NCBI RefSeq assembly: GCF_048569485.1
Contig: NC_134360.1
Coordinates: 184,171,796 to 184,235,795, forward strand
Direction: 5' to 3'
Length of the DNA stretch: 64,000 nucleotides
Origin: Anomaloglossus baeobatrachus
Lineage: Eukaryota > Chordata > Amphibia > Anura > Aromobatidae
The notes under the pieces were generated by a model. It had not been told where the DNA came from and did not search any database. It saw nothing but the letters and a program-made list of their open reading frames with translations. Numbering within the stretch: position 1 is the first letter of the stretch; every line of letters begins with the position of its first letter. The translations under genes and the position numbers were made by a program. Of this stretch, positions 1-11,024 are shown in pieces.

Positions 1-118
1 GGAACAGGCGGCCACGGGAGGTAGTGAGCTCTCTATCCATGGAAATCTTCAAGCAGAAACTGGATAAACATATAGCTGGGATGATTTAGGAAAACCTGCA
101 CTTGCAGGGTTTTTGTTT
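1..118 (+). mobile_element. CR1-type LINE 3' tail fragment
   Basis: The first bases resemble the 3' untranslated end of CR1-clade LINEs: a run about a lead item held in a small number of copies, with 'ctggataaacatatagctgg' followed by 'gatgattt'. The same motif occurs in reverse at about 30107-30210. The copy is cut by the window edge, so only the tail is visible, and no coding sequence remains. Confidence 0.55.
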
Positions 119-879
119 TTAACAAAAATAATAAAAACAGAACAAAAATAAATGCATTTGGTACTGTCATTATCACATCAACATGCAGAAAAGAATCTGC
201 ATGTGAATTACACTGAATGATAATAGTGTTTAAAAAGACAAAACAAAAAGACAATTATAGGATTTTTTTGCTCATTCCACTTCCCAAAAAATACAGTAAG
301 AATTAAACAAAGTCTCAAAATGGGAGCAATGTAAACTACCTCTTGTCATGCAAAAATGAAGGCCTCAGATAGCTTAGTTGAAAGAAACATATTTAACTTA
401 TGGCAACACGAAACAATTTTTCTTTCCATCGGAGTATTTATTGTACAAAAGTAATAAGATGTAAAGAAAACTAGACAAAATTTGTATCGACATAAATAAA
501 ATTAACACTCATAGAATAAAATTAAAACTTGAATTTGCAAATACAAAGCCTACAATTTAAAATGCAAAAAACAGAAACATTTCAATTTTTTTCTTATTTC
601 TTCCCTTCAAAAGTTAATAAAAGTTAGACATTGTGTTGTACGTACCCTAAAATTCACTGAAAAACACAACTTATCCTGCAAAAAAAAGTCCTCAAATAGC
701 TATATTGAGAAAAACAAATAAATAATGGCCTCTGGATCGCAATGACATAAAATAATAAAATGATATTTAGACATTAAGGCTAAGTTAGGGTTGATCCTTA
801 AGGAGTTAAGTAGTATTTATATAAACAGTTATGTACTATTATTTATTGTGCTACTTAAAATATTCTATTTTCCTCCAAG
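119..879. other. AT-rich intronic sequence
   Basis: This stretch lies upstream of the first visible CLCA exon and is presumed to be its preceding intron. It is strongly AT-rich with A-runs and contains no recognisable coding, RNA or element end. The last 35 bases form the pyrimidine-rich tract and AG acceptor of the following exon. Confidence 0.5.
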
Positions 880-1044
880 GTCCTGATATTGCTAAGAATG
901 ATGGTGTCTACTCGAGGTACTTTACATCTTTCTCAATTAATGGAAGATACAACTTAAAAGTGCGTGTTGAAAGCAACAAAAAAAAGGCTCGTTTGGTTCT
1001 TCCTCAAAATCGTGCTCTCTATATACCAGGCTATGTGGAGAATG
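880..1044 (+). CDS. CLCA gene set 1, third-last coding exon
   Basis: This 165-nt internal exon encodes the segment beginning PDIAKNDGVYSRYF and ending in LYIPGYVENG. It is typical of the region just before the C-terminal FN3-like domain of CLCA (calcium-activated chloride channel regulator) proteins. CLCA proteins are secreted or surface self-cleaving metalloproteases that modulate TMEM16A chloride currents and mucus. The exon is bounded by an AG acceptor at 878-879 after a pyrimidine tract and a GT donor at 1045-1046 (gtatga). It starts in phase 1 and ends in phase 1. Earlier exons (protease, VWA domain) would lie to the left, outside the window. The duplicate at 19709-19876 is roughly 60% identical at protein level with the same phases. 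Confidence 0.9.
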
Positions 1045-1273
1045 GTATGAAAAATTATTAATATTGCTACATTTTAGACATTGTAAAATGAATGTATTTT
1101 CTTATACATCAAATGTTCTTATTGTTTGCAGTTTGCTAATCAAAATGGCAATAGAGGCTGGAGAGTAAATCAAAATGAGACTGAAATAAATTTGCAGCTT
1201 CATGTATCAATTTATTTGTAGCTGATGGTGTTCTTCCATCTACTGCAAACCGCTAAATTACCGCAAAGAGTTA

Positions 1274-1864
1274 GGGGCACTTTGCACACTACGACATCGC
1301 AAGCCGATGCTTGCGATGCCGAGCGCGATAGTCCCTGCCCCCGTCGCAGGTGCGATATCATGTTATTGCTGCCGTAGCGAACATTATCGCTACGACAGCT
1401 TCACATGCACTCACCCACCCTGCGACGTCGCACTGGCCGGCGAACCGCCTCCTTCCTAAGGGGGCGGGTCATGCGGTGTCACTGCGACGTCACACGGCAG
1501 GTGACCAATAGGAGCGGAGGGGTGGAGATGAGCGGGACGTAAACATCCCACCCACCTCTGTCATTCCGCATAGCCGGCGTGAGCTGCAGGACGCAGGTAG
1601 GAGATGATCCTCGCTCCTGCGGCTTCACACACAGCGATGTGTGCTGCCGCAGGAACGAGGAACAACATCGTACCTGTCGCTGTCGCGTAATTATGGAATC
1701 CCCAGACACTACACCGATGATACGATTACGACGATTTTGTGCTCGTTAATCGTATCATCTAGGATTTACACACTACGATGTCGAGTGCGATGCCGGATGT
1801 GCGTCACTTTCGATTTGACCCCTCCGACATCACACGTGCGATGTCGTAGTGTGCAAAGTGCCCC
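1274..1864. mobile_element. PIF/Harbinger-type MITE, family shared with 50892-51463
   Basis: A 591-bp element lies between TTA duplications (1271-1273 and 1865-1867). It has long inverted ends beginning ggggcactttgcacactacg and no coding capacity. The inside is GC-rich and full of CpG and cgatg/catcg motifs. An internal segment with gaccaataggagcggagg recurs in opposite orientation in the copy at 50892-51463. The 3-bp TWA target and G-rich termini suggest a PIF/Harbinger passenger. Confidence 0.8.
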
Positions 1865-1968
1865 TTACAATGTTCTCTGCAACATGCACGTCCTCGTTCA
1901 ATACAAGTCAATTGATCAAGGCCACGCACGTCTAGTCGGAATGTGGCTGTGAGTATACGTGTCACATA

Positions 1969-3538
1969 CAACGGGTGAAATAAGTATTGAACACGTCACC
2001 AATTTTTTAAGTAAGTATATTTCTAAAGGTGCTATTGACATGAACTTCTCACCAGATGTTGGTAACAATCCAACCAATCCACAAAGGCAAAGAAATCAAA
2101 CCATAGATGTCCGTAAATCTAGTGATGTGTATTAATAAAAAATGACACAGGGAAAAAGTATTGAACACGCTTATTGAAATGTATTTAATACTTTGAAAAA
2201 AAGCCTTTGTTGGTGACGATTGCGACAGCTTTAAGAGGTCTCCTGTATGGAGAAACTAGTCACATGCATTAATCAGGTATGATTTTGGTCCATTCTTCCG
2301 AACAAACACTCTTCAAATCCTAAAGGGCTCATCCTATGAACTCTGAGCTTTAGTTCCTTCCATATTTTTTATATTGTTTTCAGATCAAGTAAGTGGCTGG
2401 GCCATTCTAACAGGTTAATTTTTTTAATTGAGAGTTTCTTTGGCTGCGTGTTTGTATCATTGTCTTGCTGAAATGTCCAATCTCATCTCATCTTCATCAT
2501 CCTGGTAGATGGAGCAGATTGTATCAAGAATGTCTTGTTAGATTTATTCATTTATCCTTCCTTCAATTATATGAAGTTTGTCAGTGCCATATGCTGAAAA
2601 ACAGCCCCACACCATGATGTTCCCACTTTCCAACTTCACTGTTGGTATCATCTTTTGGAGGTTATATGCAATGCCTTTTGGCCTCACAATATGGTGTGCT
2701 TTATGGCATCGAAAGAGTTAAATTTTTGTCTCATCTGACCAGACGATACTCACCCAGTATTTCACAGGCTTGTCAAAATGTTGTTGAGCAAACTGAAAAC
2801 CTGCTGGAACATGAGTCTGGGGTGGTGAGCATGCATACAGGTCATTGACGTTGAGTGCATTACATATTGTTTTCTTAGAAACAAGTGTACCTGCTGATTC
2901 CAGGTCTTTCTGTAGCTCTCCACAGATGGTCCTCGACTCTTGGATAACTCAACTGATAATGCTTTCACTCTTCTGTCTGAAATCTTGCAAGGAACACATG
3001 GTCGTGGTTAGTTTATGTTGAAATGATGCTTTTTCCTTTTCTGGACTGTGGCCCAACAGTGTTCACTGGAACCTTAAGTATTTTAGAAGTTCTTCTGTAA
3101 CCAATGCCATCAATATGTTTTGCAACAATAAGGTTATAAAGGTCTCGAGACACCTCACTGGTTTTACTCATCATAAGATGTTTTTTGTGTGCCATGTTGC
3201 TAATGAGACACTTTTGTATAGGCCATCAATTGAACCAGTTGGTAATATTTTTCCACTAAGCAGGAGTTTTGTTTTTTAATTACTGTTGATTTCAGCCGGT
3301 GCCATGACTTTCCTTGGCTTTTTGCACCTCATTTTGTTCATGTGTTCAGTACTTTTTCCCTGTGATTTCTCATTATTACACATAACTTAATTTGTAGAAT
3401 CTATGGTTTGATTTATTTGCATGTATGGATTGCATGGGTTGTTTCCAACACCTAGTGAGAATTTGATGTCAAAAGCACCTTGAGAATCATGTTTACTTAG
3501 AAAATTGATGACATTTTCAATACTTATATCACCAGCTG
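1969..3538 (-). mobile_element. Decayed Tc1/mariner transposon
   Basis: Inverted ends of about 40 bp (starting caacgggtgaaataagtatt at the left and its imperfect mirror at the right) are flanked by TA dinucleotides at 1967-1968 and 3539-3540, the Tc1/mariner target. The transposase was on the minus strand. An N-terminal helix-turn-helix piece starting MAHKKHLMMSKTSEVSRDLY is still readable at 3013-3195. The rest is broken by stops and frameshifts, so it is a dead copy. It lies in the intron between CLCA exons 880-1044 and 5168-5398. Confidence 0.85.
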
Positions 3539-3896
3539 TACTTGCGGTTACATAACCTCCTCACAGTCTCATTGCTGGCCCTAGACAATCTGACAATGCC
3601 TGTTGTGCACATTAGGAGAATTCAGAAGTCTGCAATCATATAGGCTAAAATAAAAGGATAAATAAAAGCAGAAACTTAGGATATTAATGTGGTGAAATCA
3701 AACTGAACCATTAAATTAACTGTTTCCAATAAAAAAGTATTCTGTTTAAAAAAAAATCACAAAAAAATTAAAAAATTATAATGTTTATATTGTGTTTCAG
3801 AATGACTTATTTACTGTCCTATAACATCTGATCACAATGTTTTCCATTTTTACAAAAACATGCAAAGCTAACCAGAAATATTAAAGACACATTACA
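3539..3896. other. Intronic sequence without recognised features
   Basis: AT-rich intron of CLCA set 1 with short A-runs. No element ends, exon-like frame or structured RNA were recognised. Confidence 0.4.
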
Positions 3897-4507
3897 GGGG
3901 GCTTTAATTCAACCTTAAGATGGTGACGTATGGGATTGGATGCGGATCTTCTGATCTGAACTTGACAACCTCATAGATATTCCTATATGGCTGTGACTGA
4001 GTCAGGAGACCTGCTGTCAGTTCGGGCATCATGGGCCACTTTGAGGACAGACACTGGAGCTATAGCAACTCGGTCTATGCAAAGTCTCTCTGGAGTATAG
4101 GACATCTGTTATCTGTGTACCTTTGGTATCCAATCTGATATACAGCAGATAGTGAGGACTTATAATGTGCACACATTGTTAGCTGTGCTGTCAGCTTCCA
4201 TTGAATACATTTACTGTATATGTCACAAGCCCTATGGGAAATAAAATACCACCGTTTGGCTGCTACCGTGGATCTATGATATTTTGAACTCTACTTAATG
4301 GAGATGAGATGATAATGGACCTTCCTGCAAAAGAGGCCTCCTAATCCAACAGCTATGTTATAAAGGAGCACCCTGAGTGCTGATACATCAGAAGCACCTA
4401 GCCTATTATCCTCATATAACCTTTTTTTGGTGGTCCCATACTATAGAATCTTTGTTTTTATGACAGAACGAATATACCTATCTATGAGTACCTAAATAGT
4501 CTATTCC

Positions 4508-4508
<1 letters not shown>

Positions 4509-4548
<40 letters not shown>
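4509..4548. repeat. (AT)n microsatellite
   Basis: About 40 bases of uninterrupted TA/AT dinucleotides immediately upstream of the hammerhead-type core at 4550. Confidence 0.95.
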
Positions 4549-4551
<3 letters not shown>

Positions 4552-4590
4552 GATGAACCTCTTCTGAGAGGTGAAACGCGTTGGGTTTTC
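4545..4590 (+). ncRNA. Hammerhead-ribozyme-type motif
   Basis: The core CTGATGA at 4550-4556 is followed by a perfect 6-bp stem II (acctct/agaggt, tctg loop), then GAAAC and a two-base-pair stem III (AC-GC-GT). The predicted cleavage triplet GTT ends at 4582. Flanking TCC and GGG can pair as a short stem I. All canonical core positions of the hammerhead are present. Minimal hammerheads of this kind are known from Penelope-like retroelements. Activity is inferred, not shown. Confidence 0.75.
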
Positions 4591-5167
4591 TCTTGATGTT
4601 ATCTTGCTCCCCAGATCCTTTGGGGATGCTCAAATCTGATATTTGAATCAATGTGATCGATGACTATGTATCATAGACTGATCTGACTGACTGACAGACC
4701 TGTGACAATATTGTCCATTATCTGACTATTGTAATATCAACTGGTTTGAATGTTTTTTGAGGGTGATTGTCTGGTAGTTGTAACTTGTGTCTAATTTGGT
4801 TATGCAGATATTAGCATAAGTTAATCAGTATTATGGTATAATTATCCTTATCCAGATATATCACCTACTGGTTCACTTTCAACCAGCTGGTTTTTCTACA
4901 CCATACCCCTTTCCTACTTGGATAGTGGGCGTTCTCTCCACATTGTTTGTTATTGGGAGTTTTTTCATTTTTTACTTTTTAACTTTGTACCTCAATAAAA
5001 TTTGTATTTTAGGAGTAAATTTCTTTTCTATGATTAATGTTCGGGCATCATGGCTCGTACACGGACCATGTTCCACAGACGTCTGTATGAGGCTTAAGGT
5101 TAATATACACAGGAAAAAAAATGTTAAAAAACAACTGTAACACATATGTGGACTCTGGTTTCTTTAG

Positions 5168-5398
5168 GAGTGGTGTCCATGAATCCACCAAGACCAGTAA
5201 TTGATGAAGAGCAACTTGATGTGGATACATTTAGCAGAACGGCATCGGGAGGATCATTTACGATATCTAATATACCCCCTGGACTTCCGGCAGATATTTT
5301 TACACCAGAGAAAATTACTGATTTAGAGGCAAAGATAGTGGATAACAGTGTTTCTTTATCCTGGACAGCCACCGGTGATGAACTAGACCAAGGAACAG
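5168..5398 (+). CDS. CLCA gene set 1, second-last coding exon (FN3-like)
   Basis: This 231-nt exon (77 codons, phase 1 to phase 1) has acceptor AG at 5166-5167 and donor GT at 5399-5400 (gtgagg). It encodes the CLCA segment with SMNPPRPVIDEEQ, then SRTASGGSFTISNIPPG and ITDLEAKIVDNSVSLSW, ending near DELDQGT. The ITDLEA...LSWTA pattern is the start of the fibronectin type III-like domain that follows the beta-sandwich in CLCA proteins, and the SRT-SGGSF motif is conserved across the family. The exon joins 1044 upstream and 12968 downstream without breaking the frame. The duplicate at 20850-21080 has exactly the same length. Confidence 0.92.
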
Positions 5399-6064
5399 GT
5401 GAGGCATATCTATGGAATAAATGTGTTATTTTTTAGGTCTAGTAATTTAGTATATGATAAATGACCAGTCAGTGCTTTGGCATTACCACTCATTTATATT
5501 GATATGTTGTCTTAGCTAGGCAAAAAAAAATCGCATATTTGCTGGGGAAATACATAAAGCTTTATTAAGAAAATCCGGTTACCTTGATCAACCAATGCAA
5601 GTGTAGGAAACTATTTATACCATTAATTTAGCCTTAAAGAAGCAGTCCGACAAAATGTTTGATTCCCTAACCTATCTAAATTTATATTGTAGTATAGTGT
5701 AAGTGTAATAATATACTCACCGATCCCCTCCTTCTCTGGTTTCCAGCTGTGGTACAGTCCTCTTCTTTCTCATGTGACTGAAAGTCTGACTCTACCAATC
5801 ACATGGGGAGACCCTCCGTGTGTGAGCAGGATGTCACTTTTACAAACCATGCCAACATAGTCTCATTCTAGGGCCTCGCTCCCACTTGCTTATAAATAAT
5901 ATCTCCGATACTCATCCCGAAAAGTGGGACGAGTATCATGCATATGTCATGTGACTGTTTTGCGAGTGTGTTCTTTTTTCTTGCATAGCACACATATGAC
6001 ACACATATGACTTGTGTATGTCATCTGTATGCAATGTGTTTTTAATATCAGAATACTCTATTTA
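5399..6064. other. Intron sequence, possible MITE left end
   Basis: Intron between CLCA exons 5168-5398 and 12968-13449. A segment near 5634 (ttaaagaagcagtccgacaa) looks like the left terminus of an abundant frog interspersed repeat, but I could not find its matching right end. Nothing else was recognised. Confidence 0.35.
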
Positions 6065-6340
6065 CAGGGGGTACGGAAAGTATTTAGACCCTTTTAAATT
6101 TTTCACTCTTTGTTTTATTGCAGCCATTTGGTAAGTTCAAAAAAGTTCATTTTTTTCTCATTAATGTACATTCTGCGCCCCATCTTGACAGAAAAAAACA
6201 GAATTTAGACATTTTTGCAAATATATTAAATTAGAAAAACTGAAATATCACATGGTCATAAGTATTCGGACCCTTTGCTCAGTATTGAGTAGAAGCCCCC
6301 TTTTGAGCTAGTACAGCCATATGTCTTCTTGAAAGAAGTT
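6065..6340 (+). mobile_element. Tc1/mariner terminal fragment
   Basis: The sequence starts right after TA (6063-6064) with cagggggtacggaaagtatt and the Tc1-style phrase aagtattcggaccc about 200 bases later, as expected for the outer and inner direct repeats of one inverted terminal repeat. No transposase or right end follows, so it is a truncated end. Confidence 0.65.
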
Positions 6341-6849
6341 TTCATGTGACAGTGAAGGGTGTTTATTTACCCTAACCCAATACATAAATAGCTTAAAAAA
6401 AATGACGTGGGGTTCCCTCTATTTTTGATAAACAGCAAAGTTAAAGCAAACAGCTACTGGCTGATATAACCAGACTGGGAAGGTCTATGTTTATTGGGGC
6501 TTTTCCAGCCTAAATATACCAGCCCGAAGCCACCCAAGAAGTGGCACATCACATTAACAGCAACTTGGATTCCTCAAAGAAATGAAGTGGACAAGTTTTG
6601 CAATTGTTTTAATGACGATTTTGGAGATGATCTGCTGAAAAACCCCTCCCTACAAAATTGTGTAAACAACACATAGCCCAATGGTTAAACACATGCCAAA
6701 TCTTACTCACAATTCAGTTATTAGATACTTAAAATTAATGTGTGGTTCTACCAGGAGAACGTGGGTGACATCTGCTGCCCAAACTAGATTATAACATAAC
6801 ATACCTATAACTTCAAATAGTACTCTGTGTAAGTTGAGGTAGGAATACA
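6341..6849. other. Intron sequence without recognised features
   Basis: No coding frame with family resemblance, no element ends and no RNA motif were seen in this part of the CLCA set 1 intron. Confidence 0.35.
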
Positions 6850-7055
6850 GTCTATAATATTATACATATATAATATACATAGAAAGATTGAGCACTTAAA
6901 CGTTGAGCAGTGAAATAATCAAAGTATTTTAATGAGACAATCCAGCTGCACAAAGAATATTGTTTCGGTCCTAGACCTCGGACCTTCATCAGACATCTAC
7001 TGCAATCCGTTTGCCTTATGATGAAGATCCGAGATCTAGGACCAAAACTGTTATA
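6850..7055. repeat. Hammerhead-related inverted pair
   Basis: On the minus strand, 6962-6992 reads CTGATGA, a stem II of ggtcc/ggacc, then CGAAAC. On the plus strand, 7015-7050 has a decayed partner (tatgatga, gatcc...ggacc, aaaac). The two are arranged face to face, about 25 bases apart. The minus-strand core is canonical up to GAAAC, but its stem III and cleavage triplet are not convincing. The plus-strand copy has lost core bases. They look like remnants of the same dispersed ribozyme-bearing family. Confidence 0.5.
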
Positions 7056-8598
7056 TAAGATGCAAATAAGTTAGAGCCTGCAAACTTCAAACAAGAGCAG
7101 GATTTATTAACAGATGCATAAATCTTACAAACCAACAAGTTATGTTGCTCAGTTAAATTTTAATAAATTTTCAACATAAAAGTGTGGGTCAATTATTATT
7201 CAACCCTAGGTTTAATATTTTGTGGAATAACCCTTGTTTGCAATTACAGCTAATAATCGTCTTTTATAAGACCTGATCAGGCCGGCACAGGTCTCTGGAG
7301 TTATCTTGACCCACTCCTCCATGCAGATCTTCTCCAAGTTATCTAGGTTCTTTGGGTGTCTCATGTGGACTTTAATCTTGAGCTCCTTCCACAAGTTTTC
7401 AATTGGGTTAAGGTCAGGAGACGGACTAGGCCACTGCAACACCTTGATTTTTTCCCTCTTGAACCAGGCCTTGGTTTTCTTGGCTGTGTGCTTTGGGTCG
7501 TTGTCTTGTTGGAAGATGAAATGACGACCCATCTTAAGATCCTTGATGGAGAAGCGGAGGTTCTTGGCCAAAATCTCCAGGTAGGCCGTGCTATCCATCT
7601 TCCCATGGATGTGGAACAGATGGCCAGGCCCCTTGGCTGAGAAAGAGCCCCACAGCATGATGCTGCCATCACCATGCTTGACTGTAGGGATGGTATTCTT
7701 GGGGTCGTATGCAGTGCCATCCAGTCTCCAAACGTCACGTGTGTGGTTGGCACCAAAGATCTCGATCTTGGTCTCATCAGACCAGAGAACCTTGAACCAG
7801 TCTGTCTCAGAGTCCTCCAAGTGATCATGAGCAAACTGTAGACGAGCCTTGACATGACGCTTTGAAAGTAAAGGTACCTTACGGGCTCGTCTGGAACGGA
7901 GGCCATTGCGGTGGAGTACGTTACTTATGGTATTGACTGAAACCAATGTCCCCACTGCCATGAGATCTTCCCGGAGCTCCTTCCTTGTTGTCCTTAGGTT
8001 AGCCTTGACTCTTTGGACAAGCCTGGCCTCGGCACGGGTGGAAACTTTCAAAGGCTGTCCAGGCCGTGGAAGGCTAACAGTAGTTCCATAAGCCTTCCAC
8101 TTCCGGATGATGCTCCCAACAGTGGAGACAGGTAGGCCCAACTCCTTGGAAAGGGTTTTGTACCCCTTGCCAGCCTTGTGACCCTCCATGATCTTGTCTC
8201 TAATGGCCTCGGAATGCTCCTTTGTGTTTCCCATGTTGACCAAGTATGAGTGCTGTTCACAAGTTTGGAGAGGGTCTTAATTAGTCAGAAAAGGCTGGAA
8301 AAAGAGATAATTAATCCAAACATATGAAGCTCATTGTTCTTTGTGCCTGAGATACTTCTTAATACTTTAGGGGAACCAAACAGAATTCTGGTGGTTTGAG
8401 GGGTTGAATAATAAATGACCCTCTGAATAAACTTTTCACAATTTAAAAAAAAAAAAAAAAAAAGAAATAACATTCTTTTTTGCTGCAGTGCATTTCACAC
8501 TTCCAGGCTGATCTACAGTCCAAATGTCACAATGCCAAGTTAATTCCGAATGTGTAAACCTGCTAAATCTGCAGGGGGTTGAATACTACTTGTAGGCA

Positions 8599-8601
<3 letters not shown>
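7056..8601 (-). mobile_element. Tc1/mariner transposon with open transposase, left end lost
   Basis: The right end (cactg followed by TA at 8602) carries the Tc1 terminal sequence seen in reverse as cagtgcctacaagtagtatt. A long terminal repeat region extends inwards, with a polypurine run near 8443-8463. The left side still has the 3' untranslated region but lacks the matching terminus: it stops near 7055 against the hammerhead-related repeat. The element therefore encodes an apparently whole transposase but has lost one cis end. Confidence 0.85.
7212..8243 (-). CDS. Tc1-like transposase, full-length open frame
   Basis: The 343-aa DD34E transposase cuts and pastes Tc1/mariner DNA at TA targets. 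From the N-terminus it shows a paired-type helix-turn-helix DNA-binding region (about residues 12-110, with the second-helix motif LPVSTVGSIIRKWK). The catalytic domain follows with D156 (LWSDETK), D247 (QQDNDPKHT) and E282 (PIENLW), and the 34-residue D-to-E spacing is correct. Length matches the family (about 340 aa), and MGNTKEHSE at residue 4 may be the real start. No stop or frameshift interrupts it, unlike the other two Tc1 copies at 1969 and 40414, so it is comparatively young. It lies antisense inside a CLCA intron and has no role in that gene. Confidence 0.93.
   Translation of the reverse strand: MVNMGNTKEHSEAIRDKIMEGHKAGKGYKTLSKELGLPVSTVGSIIRKWKAYGTTVSLPRPGQPLKVSTRAEARLVQRVKANLRTTRKELREDLMAVGTLVSVNTISNVLHRNGLRSRRARKVPLLSKRHVKARLQFAHDHLEDSETDWFKVLWSDETKIEIFGANHTRDVWRLDGTAYDPKNTIPTVKHGDGSIMLWGSFSAKGPGHLFHIHGKMDSTAYLEILAKNLRFSIKDLKMGRHFIFQQDNDPKHTAKKTKAWFKREKIKVLQWPSPSPDLNPIENLWKELKIKVHMRHPKNLDNLEKICMEEWVKITPETCAGLIRSYKRRLLAVIANKGYSTKY

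Positions 8602-8656
<55 letters not shown>
8602..8656. repeat. (TA)n microsatellite
   Basis: A dinucleotide TA run grown at the TA target of the Tc1 right end. Confidence 0.95.
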
Positions 8657-8662
<6 letters not shown>

Positions 8663-8699
8663 ACAGAATATATAATTGTATAAAAATAAATCATTAAAA

Positions 8700-9870
8700 A
8701 AATGACATAGTGCAGATAAAGTGGACGGCTATGGGCTGCCACCCTATCTGACTGGCGTTACCTTGGCTGGAAATCAAAAGACAGGGGAGCCCATTATTTT
8801 TTTTAATTGTTTAAAAAAATAATAAAAAAAAAAATGTGTGGGCTCCCGCCGTATTTTGATCGCCAGTCAGGTAAAGCCAGGCAGCTGGGGGCTGGTATTC
8901 TCAGCAGCCCATAGCCGCCCCTGGAAATGGCGCATTGTTTCCTAGCGCAATTTCCAGGTGCTTTACCCGGCTCGTCCAGCTGCCCTGGAGGCAGTGGCAC
9001 GCTGGGTAATAAAGGGGTTAATACCAGCTTTGTATTCTCAGATGGTACTAAGCTCAAAATTCACGGTGTCATGTCAAATTAGACATGGCCACTATGAATT
9101 TCTAGTAAATAGTAAAAAAACACAACACAGAGAAATTCTTTTTTATTAGAAATAAAACAAAAAAATTTAGAGACTCCATCTTTATTACAAAAAATCCTTA
9201 GTCCTAAGTAATCCACAGGGACAGCAATGTCAGCTTCATCACTCTGTACAGATAGTCTATACACAGTGAGAAGTAGACAGAGCATTGTCAGCTCTGCTAC
9301 ATCGCTCTGTACAGAGCATGAAGCAGGCTGACACTGACGGTATGACTCTTGCAGTCTCGCATTGGCATCACCCCGCACGGCCTGACAATCTCAGTGCCTC
9401 AGCTGCATGGAAATATAAGCAGCTAACCTGCACCTGTGGGGAGATTCTGCGGCGTGATGCGACCCTTGCATGGTGACAGTCAAAGTTTAGTTAAAAGGAC
9501 CTTCAAAGATGTCATAGTCATATGACCAGTCTGTAAGCCAATGTCTGTACAACATTCATACCAGACTGGTCACAAGGTTATGACGTCATTGAAGGTCCTG
9601 TAAGTCAGTGCTGGTTACCGGTGGCACACCAATGATCGGACACAGAAGCAGAAGTGGAGGAAGAGTCTGCAGGACGCGTCACAGGACCTGTAAGTATAAT
9701 GACAATATTTATTATTAACTATATTCTTTATTTTACAGCCCCCGCCCCATCCCATAACTGTAAAGCACGAGATTGGTGATCGGATGCAAGATCGTGTCAT
9801 CTCGATCTTTACAAAGCGAACGGGCGAGGCTCCCGATCCCGACCATCGGGGGGATCGCCCATCACTAATG
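8700..9870. repeat. Unclassified interspersed repeat cluster with a hairpin
   Basis: The segment has features of dispersed frog repeats: A/T homopolymer tracts near 8795-8830 and a GC-rich stretch ending in a tcccgatcc...atcggggggatc palindrome near 9825-9860. Within it, 9496-9599 is an inverted repeat with arms of about 40 bp (aggaccttcaa and mirror) and a 25-40 base loop. There is no open frame of a known family. I cannot name the element or its ends. Confidence 0.35.
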
Positions 9871-10303
9871 AAAAGCACAATATGCCAAACAAAGTCCTAT
9901 TGGAAATTCAAATTGAGAGTAGGGGGTGTATAAATACAAAATGCATGTGAAAGATGCGATGAGGAAACATACAGAGCTCATAAACCAGGCTGAGGCTACT
10001 AAGCCATGATTTCCAGTGTGGACAAACCTAACGGATCCCTCCCCAATGTTTTAGATTAAGAAAGACTTCGATTGAAAAATTCTACCATCAGAAAATAAAA
10101 GATTCTAAAAAATATAGTATGTTTCACTATTGAATTTTAAATAATACAGGTGATACATCCCTACAAAGCAAGATGGGGATGTCTTGTATAGAGCCTAATG
10201 CAGAATATGATGTTATTAAATAGGGATTGTAATATAGAATTTTAGAAATCCAGAAGTACATCAGATTTGTCACTAGTGTTGACACAAAGCATGACGCTCT
10301 TAA
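9871..10303. other. Intron sequence without recognised features
   Basis: AT-rich intronic DNA between repeats. Nothing recognisable was seen. Confidence 0.35.
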
Positions 10304-10984
10304 AGGGAACCTGTCACCAGTTTTATGGTGTATAAGCTAATAACACCACCTTATGCTGCGTCTTTGCTGCATTCTAAAAGATTGTATATTATGTCCTGAC
10401 CCCCCTGCATATCCCCCCCAAAATCTTTTGAATACCTCCCGTGCTGTATGCAAATGCAACCGGTCTGGTCTGATCGACGTCATTGCAGTGGCTCCTGCCC
10501 CTCTTGGTAATCGCCGTCCTCCCGATGCGATTCATGTGGATGACTTGTCTTGTGTCATCCACATTGCTGGGCAAAATCTCGCAATTGCGCAGGGAGATTG
10601 CGGTTTCCTCTGCACTGCTGTGCAGTTAGGTTTCAGGCTCTGTCCACAGTAGGGCAAAGCAAAGTGCGCATGCGCGAACCGCAATCTACCTGCACAGGTG
10701 CAAGATTTTGTCTGGCTATGGGAATGACGCAGGAGACACCATGCACATCAATCACATGGGGAGGACAGTAATTACCAGTGGAGAGGAGGGACAAGAGCTG
10801 CTGCAATGATGCCCATCGGACTGGACCGGTCACATTTGCATACAGCACGGGAACTATTCAAAAAGGTTTTTGGGGGGATATAGAGGGGGCCAGGACATAA
10901 TACACCACTTTTTAGAATGCAGCACAGATGCAGAGTAGGGTGGTGGTATTAGCTCATACACTAAAAACTGGTGACAGGTTCCCT
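10304..10984. mobile_element. MITE with agggaacctgtcacc termini
   Basis: Inverted ends of about 45 bp (agggaacctgtcaccagttt and mirror) bound a 681-bp non-coding element whose interior is also largely self-complementary. Related single ends occur at about 29829-29870 and 36965-36998, and a shorter two-ended relative at 19962-20308. Target duplications are not clear, so the superfamily is unassigned. Confidence 0.75.
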
Positions 10985-11024
10985 ACAAGCATGGAAAGAA
11001 AGAACATGATCTGCCCAGCACATA

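Larger units (their letters stand above)
3897..5040 (+). mobile_element. Penelope-like element remnant (non-coding, hammerhead-bearing)
   Basis: The stretch contains a hammerhead-type core (4545-4590) followed by about 400 bases ending in a CAATAAAATTTG-like 3' end near 5000. That layout resembles the + strand remnant at 17245-19345, which does retain Penelope-like coding sequence. No reverse transcriptase or GIY-YIG frame remains here, so assignment rests on the ribozyme motif and the shared 3' style. An (AT)n run sits directly before the ribozyme core. Confidence 0.45.

Noticed and set aside
7361-7906. 181-aa minus-strand frame
   Set aside because: Overlaps the real transposase in another frame, with biased composition and no family resemblance.
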